Assembly (NCBI GenBank): GCA_903813345.2
Contig: CAIIXF020000006.1
Span: 35,808,436 to 35,872,435 of the forward strand
Direction: 5' to 3'
DNA length: 64,000 nt
Source of the DNA: Owenia fusiformis
Taxonomy: Eukaryota > Annelida > Polychaeta > Sabellida > Oweniidae
Shown here: piece by piece, positions 56,005 to 64,000 of the stretch
Layout of the letters: the number at the start of each line of letters is the position of its first letter
How positions within the stretch are numbered: the stretch's first letter is position 1
Made by a program: the position numbers and the translations under genes
Notes under the pieces: generated by a model
Database searches by the model: none
What the model was told of the DNA's origin: nothing
The model's input: the letters and a program-made list of their open reading frames with translations, nothing else

Positions 56005-56152
56005 AAATTCGTGGTGCCACGAATTTTTATTCGTTTTTTATTCACAGATAATCATTTTTTCATCGCGCACTGAATGCCGGAATTTCTGCGCACTTTATTT
56101 TAATTAACTTTGCACAACGCGGCCCCTGTAATTCATTCAGTGCGCGATGAAA
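56005..56152. repeat. Two nested inverted repeats
   Basis: AAATTCGTGG-TG-CCACGAATTT at 56005-56026, then TTTCATCGCGCACTGAATG (56058-56076) pairing with CATTCAGTGCGCGATGAAA (56134-56152). Possibly a short MITE. Confidence 0.7.
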
Positions 56153-56341
56153 TCTATCTGACTGGGCCGCGGTGTGTGATATCACTCCCATGTTAAAACT
56201 CCATTCGATTTTGAATTATGCGCATGTCCCCTATAGCTTTCCGTAGTATATACACCTATATTAGGTTCCGCTGTTAATAATTTGTATTTTGATTTATTGT
56301 TATATGAAGGAAATAAGAAATAAATGAAATAAAAAATAAAA

Positions 56342-57966
56342 ATTATAATATACAGTATTGCTTATTTGGGATGAACACCTGCTGAAAATGTTACCCACTA
56401 TCTGTGTTATTACAAATGAATAAAATAAACAAACAAACAAGCAAGAAACAAACAAACAAAGGAACGAACAATGTCCAAGTCCTTTCACAACGACAATAAC
56501 ACGATACTTATTACTATTATCATGATTTTCATGAAAACTTCATACTTCTGAAATTCAAGATGAAGATATACTTTCTAACATGTTTAATGCATTACATTTT
56601 GAACAGATAAAATTGAAGACCGGGTCCTGCTTGATATTGGAAAGCAGCTGGGTGACGATGTTAGGAAAGTGGGTGTCTGTCTTGGGCTCACAGATGCAGA
56701 GATTGACAACATAAAGAGGAGTTATCCACATGATAAGGAACAATGGGGAGTCGAAATGCTGTATAAGTGGAAGCAGAGACAAGCTGAGGATGTCAACCAA
56801 TGGAAAGTACTGATTGGTGCCCTCTTGAAGGTAGAAAGGGTTGATCTTGCTCAGGCTGTACTTTCAGGTAACAAATATTAACCTTATAACAGTAAAACGG
56901 TTGGGGTCGTTATAATAGAATTATAGTAAACAAATTCAATGGCAATGACTTGTCTAAAGCTTGTTGTAAAAAGTAACAAATCTTAATGAAACAACGGTTA
57001 AAACGGTTTTGATTCAATAAGATAATGACATATGTAGACGCTTTCAATGTTAATGACTTGTCTTAGGCTATTCTATACGGAAGATGTGAAATCATGCATT
57101 GTAAATGTTTGAAAATCAAATGCAAAATGACAAGTTGAGGATATGATTGTCAAAACACGTATATCATATTGAGATTTTATATATTACATGTATGTTGAAT
57201 TTGTAAATGATAAGACAATAAAAGACAGTCGCCTTGCTTAAATGTCACTTGTCACTACCAACCGTATATTAATATTACATTCATATAAAATTTCAAGAAT
57301 TGCGCGAGTAATGTCCGATGTTTTCTTCAACCGTTTAAACATCGAATTCTCCATTCAAGTACCAACATGGGGGTGAGAATACATGCCTAATGTATGACTT
57401 CTTGAACATTTTATTTATAAATGCAGAGACAACTACTATGGAAAGATCTTCTAAGACGAACATTGACTGTACTGTGTATTAACATAGATTACGATTTAAA
57501 TGTCGATGAAATGTGAAATACTTAGGTCTTCGTCGAAAATCATTTTAATAAGGCATAGAGATGCAAGTTAATTAGTTATATGAAAATGTAAGCAATTTTA
57601 GAACCAAATGTTTTATATTATGTCCCACGATTTGCTCCGTAATTATACAATTCTGAGCACAAATGACGACATATCCTGGTAATATTGACTAAAATAGTTT
57701 TTTCAGTTATAATTACTTTTTCTTGTCACCACAGCATCAATTTATCGCTTCATTAAGTATAAGTATTGTAATTCAACAAAAAATCATGATCAATTCATGA
57801 GAGAAAATGGCTACCAACTTTGCAAAGCTTCCCCATCATGATATAGAGCATACTCAAAATGTTCCATTTAATCAAAGTAATAAGTTCACATAGTGAGATA
57901 ACAGGATCCTAGACTTCACATATGACATTCAAACATTTTATTTATTCAACGACCATATAATGTACG
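56342..57966. repeat. Segmental duplication, copy B (contains a death-domain exon)
   Basis: Paralogue of 41655-43262. Homology includes the upstream intron (AATAAAATAAACAAAC, TTTCACAACGACAATAACA), the exon, and 1.1 kb downstream to TTCAACGACCATATAATGTA. It breaks off sharply into unrelated sequence at GTGTGTGG. Confidence 0.92.
56607..56867 (+). CDS. Death-domain exon B
   Basis: Paralogue of exon A. Acceptor TTTTGAACAG ends at 56606, donor TCAG|GTAACA at 56867/56868. 261 bp, again between phase-1 introns. Encodes KIEDRVLLDIGKQLG, VCLGLTDAEIDNIKRSYPHD, EMLYKWKQRQAEDVNQWKVL, GALLKVERVDLAQAVLSG. The frame is intact and most differences from A lie at surface-type positions. Because phases match, A could splice to B in one transcript and give tandem death domains; alternatively B belongs to a separate paralogous gene. 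No other exons were identified. Confidence 0.83.
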
Positions 57967-60960
57967 TGTGTGGAAGCCCAACTGTTCTGGGCTACCCAAG
58001 TGTTGTGACTCTTGCCCAACTGTTCTGACAACCCAAGTGTTCCGAGATCGCTAATTTTATCATATCTTATAATTCACAAGAGAGGGTTCAAAAAATAAAA
58101 TTTGGGTGAAAAATGCTAGGATGAAAAAGAGAGTTCTAAATTGTTGCCTCGTTGAAAGTTTTGACCCAATTTTTAAAAATATGGATACATTTTTTAAAAC
58201 CAGCCCCATTTTTTCTAATGGCCCATTTTCCAAAATCGAGGTATGTTCCTGAAATAGAGACCCAGCCTAATTATATTGATATATTCTGTCTAAATATTAT
58301 GTTGCTCAGGAGTGTCCCATGATACAACAGTCGAACAATCAGGTATTTTACATTCCCAATGGGTACCCTGTTAGTTTATATGAATAAATGGAAAGCCTTT
58401 TGTGCATGAGGCAGCCACATTATAAGTGGTTTCATAAGCTTAATTTCAACAGTCAACTCTGTAGAAACCTAAAATTGATATTAGAAATTGAAAATCACCG
58501 NNNNNNNNNNNNNNNNNNNNNNNNNNNNNNNNNNNNNNNNNNNNNNNNNNNNNNNNNNNNNNNNNNNNNNNNNNNNNNNNNNNNNNNNNNNNNNNNNNNN
58601 NNNNNNNNNNNNNNNNNNNNNNNNNNNNNNNNNNNNNNNNNNNNNNNNNNNNNNNNNNNNNNNNNNNNNNNNNNNNNNNNNNNNNNNNNNNNNNNNNNNN
58701 NNNNNNNNNNNNNNNNNNNNNNNNNNNNNNNNNNNNNNNNNNNNNNNNNNNNNNNNNNNNNNNNNNNNNNNNNNNNNNNNNNNNNNNNNNNNNNNNNNNN
58801 NNNNNNNNNNNNNNNNNNNNNNNNNNNNNNNNNNNNNNNNNNNNNNNNNNNNNNNNNNNNNNNNNNNNNNNNNNNNNNNNNNNNNNNNNNNNNNNNNNNN
58901 NNNNNNNNNNNNNNNNNNNNNNNNNNNNNNNNNNNNNNNNNNNNNNNNNNNNNNNNNNNNNNNNNNNNNNNNNNNNNNNNNNNNNNNNNNNNNNNNNNNN
59001 TCATTTTAGAATTAAAATTATATATTGTAAGTGGCTTATCAAGCACCAGATTAATAATGATCAATCATTCATTCCTTTTTAATCCTACGTCAAACATTCT
59101 GGTACGCCAGAACCCCTCTTATCTGCCGTTTGCGTTTGGAAGGATAAAGACAAAGGTGGCGCGGCTATATCGCGATATACGTCAAATCTTTATGACATTT
59201 CCCTTCACCAGGGCCTGCATCAAGGGGTAGACATCATTCAAAAGCCATAATTATTACTGGGTCGGTCGGGGGAAGGTTTGCATACAACGCAATTTCTACA
59301 TGCAAGCTCATTTTCACATATGCACATATAATTAATAAAGTTGATTCCTTGGGAATTCTAATTGGGTTTATAAGCGTAACAAGGGGAGCGAGGGGTTCGC
59401 ACATCCTCCCCACAAGCAATAAAATACAAACATTAGGTAGATGAAGAAAAGAGCGTTAAAATGATTTTTAGTTTGAAGCTTGCATCATTTTTGTAAACAT
59501 TCAAAACAAATCTTTTTTGCCTCCCTTATGTCCCTTATGTCACGACTGAAAACCGCAAATATTTTGGCGATTACACCCCCCCCGACTGAAAGCTGGCTAC
59601 GGCCCTGGGGTTTTATCAAAAACTATATCATTAACATTTTATCATTATGCAGGAAATCCAAATTGGTAAATATGTTGCATTTATTGAAGGAATTCCACTG
59701 TAAAATATATATGAATGTTTGATATGAATATGAATACATCCATACTCTCAATATCCATTCTTTTGATATAAGATGTTGTTTCAAAGGCAATTGAAAACTT
59801 TAATCTAACTAAATCATTAAAGCATTTCTAATTGCTAATTATGTGTATCAACACTTCGATTACACCTCAGCCGGAGATTAAATCTTAATAATTTGATCAA
59901 CGGGATTGTAATTTTCCCCAATTCTCTTATCTATGTTGCTATGTGTATACTCGTTATATTGTGTCCGGTATGTGTTGATAAACCAAAGATATGTTTTTTT
60001 TGGATATCAACATTCAGAAAAAAGTGTAATATACCATTCTAGATACTTTTGTTACATCCTTCATAGCAGGGTTAGAAAACTCAAACGGATACCAGTTTTG
60101 ATTATATGGTAATGTTAATATAGGCAGCATGGTTTAAATAATTGGTTGAACTGGAGGGGGGGGGGGTGACAAGGGGACATTATCAAGGTAGTTTACAGGG
60201 GCGGACTTAGACATTGGCAAGGGGGTTAGGACATACTCTGGAAAACGGTCTTCTTTTAGGCTCTTGAAACACTTTTGCACAGATCTTTTCGGCAATATAA
60301 GGCCCGTTTGTTTGAAAATAATGTTGCCTAAACTAAGGCCTAAACGTGGCTATACAGAAGTAAATATTGTATTTCATGAATTCTAAAACAATTCCTAAAC
60401 ATCAACCGTAATCATGGTGATCCGCAGTTGTAAAAACAGTTCAAAGAAATAGACGGATTGTTAAATAATTATTATCTTATTTTACACATGTTACTTAACC
60501 ACTTCAATTATGTGGACTAACAAGTTTTCAAAAACTACAGAAATGCTCACAATAAATGAGTCTTAATAAAACAAACATAATAAGGTTCGTTTAACGAAGG
60601 CCCGGACTCATCAAAACAAAAGTCTTTTAAGGCTCTAAAGTCTTTCGAAATTTCCAACAGTATAATACAATACCATGGGTATATTCTAGTTTGATTTGTA
60701 TTACACTAAAAATGAATGTTATAATCGGACATTTGGGAGAAGGTGATTAATAGTTATATTTAGTACATGTGTAAACCTGTGAAATAAATCGTGCTGTTGC
60801 TTCAAGCCCGTAGCCCAGAGGAAGGTTCGCTAAACATACAGCAAGTATTTTCCAAGGGGGGGGGGGGGGGGCATTTTAAAAAAATTTCCAGGGGGATTTA
60901 TATTTCAAAATTTGGCCACAAAGTCACTCCATGTTAAGAATTGTGAAAATCAAACGATTA
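57967..60960. other. Non-coding DNA with an assembly gap
   Basis: A 500-N gap lies at 58501-59000; the open frames drawn across it are artefacts. Poly(G) tracts are at 60151 and 60858. The phrase GTAGATGAAGAAAAGAGC..TTTGAAGCTTG at 59438-59484 matches repeats at 48964-49005 and 49672-49717. No gene recognised. Confidence 0.5.
58501..59000. other. Assembly gap (500 N)
   Basis: Exactly 500 N, placeholder for unknown sequence. Confidence 0.99.
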
Positions 60961-60974
60961 TATGATTCATTTTT

Positions 60975-61875
60975 CATATGAATCACGTATGATTACTGAA
61001 GGCTGGATTCATTTGTTAACTATTTTGAATATGAATCCTGCTTGAATCATGGTTGCAGGATTAATTTGTAAAGTACATTCCGTATGAATCCTGAAGGTTG
61101 GATTCATTTGTAAACTACTTTACATATGAATCCTACTTGAATCCTGGCTACAGGATTCATTTATATAGTACCTCCCATATGAATCCTGCACGAATCCTGA
61201 AGGTTGGATTCATTTGTAAACTACCTTACATATGAATCCTGCACGAATCCTGGCTACAGGATTCATTTGTAAAGTACCTTCCATATGAATCCTGCACGAA
61301 TCCTGAAAGTTGGATTCATTTGTAAAGTACCTTCCATATGAATCCTGCACGAATCCTGAAGATTGGATTCATTTGTAAACTACCTTCCATATGAATCCTG
61401 CACGAATCCTGAAGGTTGGATTCATTTGTAAACTACCTTCCATATGAATCCTGCACGAATCCTGAAGGTTGGATTCATTTGTAAACTACCTTCCATATGA
61501 ATCCTGCACGAATCCTGAAGGTTGGATTCATTTGCAAACTACCTTCCATATGAATCCTGCACGAATCCTGAAGGTTGGATTCATTTGTAAACTACCTTCC
61601 ATATGAATCCTGCATGAATCCTGAAGGTTGGATTCATTTGTAAACTACCTTCCATATGAATCCTGCACGAATCCTGAAGGTTGGATTCATTTGTAAACTA
61701 CCTTCCATATGAATCCTGCACGAATCCTGAAGGTTGGATTCATTTGTAAACTACCTCCATATGAATCCTGCACGAATCCTGAAGGTTGGATTCATTTGTA
61801 AACTACCTTCCATATGAATCCTGCACGAATCCTGGCTACAGGATTCATTTGTAAACTACTTAAACAGCGAATCCT
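60975..61875. repeat. 53-bp satellite (~16 copies)
   Basis: Unit landmarks are GAATCCTGCACGAATCCTGA, AGGTTGGATTCATTTGTAAA and CTACCTTCCATAT; 61393 to 61446 gives the 53-bp period. Each unit carries GAATCC and GGATTC in opposite orientation and so can fold. The left copies (60975-61200) are more diverged. Confidence 0.94.
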
Positions 61876-61878
61876 GCA

Positions 61879-61943
61879 CGAATCCTGGAGGCAGGATTCA
61901 TACAGGATTCATATGCGCATATGAATCCTGCCTCCAGGATTCG
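61879..61943. repeat. 65-bp palindrome ending the 53-bp array
   Basis: GAATCCTGGAGGCAGGATTC (61879) and GAATCCTGCCTCCAGGATTC (61922-61941) are reverse complements around ATATGCGCATAT, itself a palindrome. Confidence 0.88.
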
Positions 61944-61964
61944 GGGATTTGATTCACTTTTTTT

Positions 61965-63750
61965 GTTGTGACACCTACCGTATATTCTTTGATCATATGC
62001 AATAGTTTAAACCTTGTATTCTCCATTCAATTATACGCATGGGGTAAATATAAATGCTTAATTCATGACTTCGTCAGCAATTTATTTCCAAATCAAGAGA
62101 CAACTATGAGAAGATCTACTTCCAAGACGAATATAGATTAGACTGTACCAACATAAAGTTAATGAAATATTAAAACCGCTACTGTTGGGGATTCATATAA
62201 ACATGAAGATCAAAATTAAATAATCCTCAGGAATTCGTAGAAAATCAATTTAATTTAGGAATAAGACCGAGATTTTATGATTTATGGCGTGATATATGAC
62301 CGAAAATTTCATTCTGTTCATTGTTAAAGACCGAAATCGCGTAGCGATTTGAGGTCATATATTTGACATAAATCATAAAATCGAGGTCTTTGTTACGATT
62401 CTAATATGATAAACAGACAAGAAACACGACTTTTTGCATTAATGAATTTTATCAGTCATACAATCATACTCAAATATAGAATCAATTGATCAATTGATCT
62501 AGCTAGTGTGACGTCACATATCATATTAGAATAAGGAGGAATGTACAGTATGTCGATAAGGCATAAATGCAATTTGATCAGTTATATGAAAATGTGATTA
62601 ATTTTAAAACAATTGTTTACATTATGTCTCATGATTTGCACCGTAATTAAATTCAGAGCACAAATCACAATTCTGAGCGCAAAAGAGGACATACCCTGGC
62701 ACCGTGATGACCAAAATAACTTTCCTTAGTTATAATTACATTCGAGTTGTCACCACAGAATCAATTTATGGCCTCCTTAGTAATGAGTAGACTATTGTAA
62801 TTCAACAAAATAGTACGATCATCTCAGAAAAGAGATGGCTAACGACTTGAAACGCTCATCTGTCGTGTTGTATTTCATAATCAAAATGCTCAATTTCATC
62901 AATGGAAGTTTACAAAGTGAGATTGCAGGATATACGACTTCTCTTTTGACATTCAAATATTTTATTTGTTTAACATATAAGTTTCGTGATCACTAAACAT
63001 TCAATTTTATAGAGCGATGTTTACTCGTCTCATTTGATTTCGTAATTTGAGATACAACGTGGCGACGCGAGCCAGATGAAAAGCGCAAGCGAACTATAGT
63101 TTAGTTTGTCTACCCCCATTAATGTGTGTTCTTATGCTTCTAGAAAATGTACCTAATAATGTGTTTCAACTCTAAATCGAAGTCCTCGTGTCTGAAAAAA
63201 TATGGAGATAGTAAGGAGGAAAGTACACTCAAACTGTCTCAAATCTGTTTTTCGTTTTTCAATACATTTCAATACAGGAAATCATTCTTAATTCTAATGT
63301 TCCTTCTCCTTTGAGCTTATATTGGGTACATTTCCTTGAAATATCAAAAATGTATGTTCAGGAACCTTTTTTGTTTCACTACTTTTGACTATTTTCAGCC
63401 ACATTTCAAGATATAATTTGTTTTAAATGATAAAATCAGCGAGGATGGGCTTATTTGAGGATCCAGTTACTGACTCTAGGGATACGTATGGGTATTGGCA
63501 GTGCTTGTATATTCTATTGTAGTTCATCCTTTTCACAGCCTTGATTATATTCGATTCATATCATACCTTAAAACACTCCATCATCGTCCCATGAATTGTG
63601 AAAACCGACACTCACTACTTACATTTCTGAAGGTTGCACCCAGGCCTGCGATCTGATTCTACCATTTATCTTAATTCTTATGATGACTGTTTGCCTTGAC
63701 GGGGTGTTTGACTACCTTTATACTAAAAGACTGGAAGAATATAATGGTGA
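61965..63750. repeat. Diverged third copy of the death-domain-locus downstream repeat
   Basis: 62030-62170 matches 42650-42780 (GAGACAACTA, AAGATCT, AAGACGA), and 62560-62990 matches 42840-43250 (GGCATAAATGCAA, TGATTTGC.CCGTAATTA, GTCACCACAG.ATCAATTTAT). 63350-63430 matches 53100-53175. The exon part is not present. An inverted repeat (62263-62392) interrupts it. Confidence 0.7.
62263..62392. repeat. Inverted repeat (~130 bp)
   Basis: AAGACCGAGATTTTATGATT (62263) pairs with AATCATAAAATCGAGGTCTT (to 62390), and inside ATATATGACC pairs with GGTCATATAT. Small MITE-like hairpin. Confidence 0.8.
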
Positions 63751-64000
63751 GGCTACATACGTACATATCAAGCAAATTGTCGAGTAGTACAGTAGTGTAA
63801 AAACAAAGAGAGAAAATAGGATGATGTAATTTGTTGACTCCTTCCTGATAGAAAGATGAGTGTTGATTTAAAATATTCTGTGTTATCTTTATTACATCGC
63901 AGACCTAAATTCCAATCTTCTTTCCTTTTCAGTGAAAGAATGGGTATCGATATGGCGAACTTTTTGAACACACGTTTCTCTTAAACCAGTCATAAAAAAT
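63751..64000. other. Window end, nothing recognised
   Basis: AT-rich sequence; the minus-strand 67-codon frame has no recognisable feature. Confidence 0.4.

Noticed and set aside
58388-59230. 280-codon open frame across N bases
   Set aside because: Most of it is assembly gap; the flanks show no domain. The same holds for the frames over 19001-19500 other than the real caspase exon.

Overview
This is a eukaryotic (metazoan) genomic window: AT-rich, intron-containing and crowded with satellites and transposon relics. It has two 500-base assembly gaps (19001-19500, 58501-59000). The gene content is an NR5A nuclear receptor, a caspase, a MIF-family gene and duplicated death-domain exons. Together with the many small inverted-repeat elements this fits a marine invertebrate. 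An echinoderm or other non-vertebrate deuterostome is my best guess, but species and phylum are not proven by the sequence.

Layout. 1-955 is a 31-bp minisatellite with a higher-order repeat. 6082-11898 (+) holds the last four exons of an NR5A (FTZ-F1/SF-1/LRH-1) receptor: Ftz-F1 box, hinge, and the complete ligand-binding domain with AF-2. The zinc-finger exons were not found and should lie upstream of the window. 19502-21943 (+) holds the last four exons of a caspase; its 5' part is in or before the gap. 23.8-25.3 kb is a nested ~300-bp satellite. 29697-35176 (-) is a complete three-exon MIF-family gene of 135 codons. Its intron 2 contains three extra tandem copies of exon 2 and a 5'-truncated L1/Tx1-type LINE (30536-33728) with an intact reverse-transcriptase frame and a 13-bp target-site duplication. 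39203-56867 (+) carries a candidate first exon and two paralogous death-domain exons (41910-42164, 56607-56867), both flanked by phase-1 introns and lying in a ~1.6-kb segmental duplication. More decayed copies of the flanking DNA lie at 52.8-53.8 kb and 62-63.7 kb.

The rest is repeat-rich non-coding DNA. It includes an 852-bp near-perfect palindrome (44806-45657); a pair of ~305-bp MITEs with identical 20-bp termini and perfect 9-bp target duplications (51494-51797, 52383-52687); a family of short palindromes around CCGACAATTGTCGG (48.5-50.1 kb); a 1.6-kb pentanucleotide array (54.1-55.7 kb); and a 53-bp satellite (61-61.9 kb).

The genes do not form a pathway module. The caspase and the death-domain exons are both apoptosis or immune-signalling types, and MIF is an immune-type tautomerase family, but shared function from proximity is only a guess. 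I saw no clearly new biochemical system. The most unusual structures are the tandem MIF exon-2 array, the duplicated splice acceptor in NR5A, the duplicated death-domain exon and the 9-bp-TSD MITE family.
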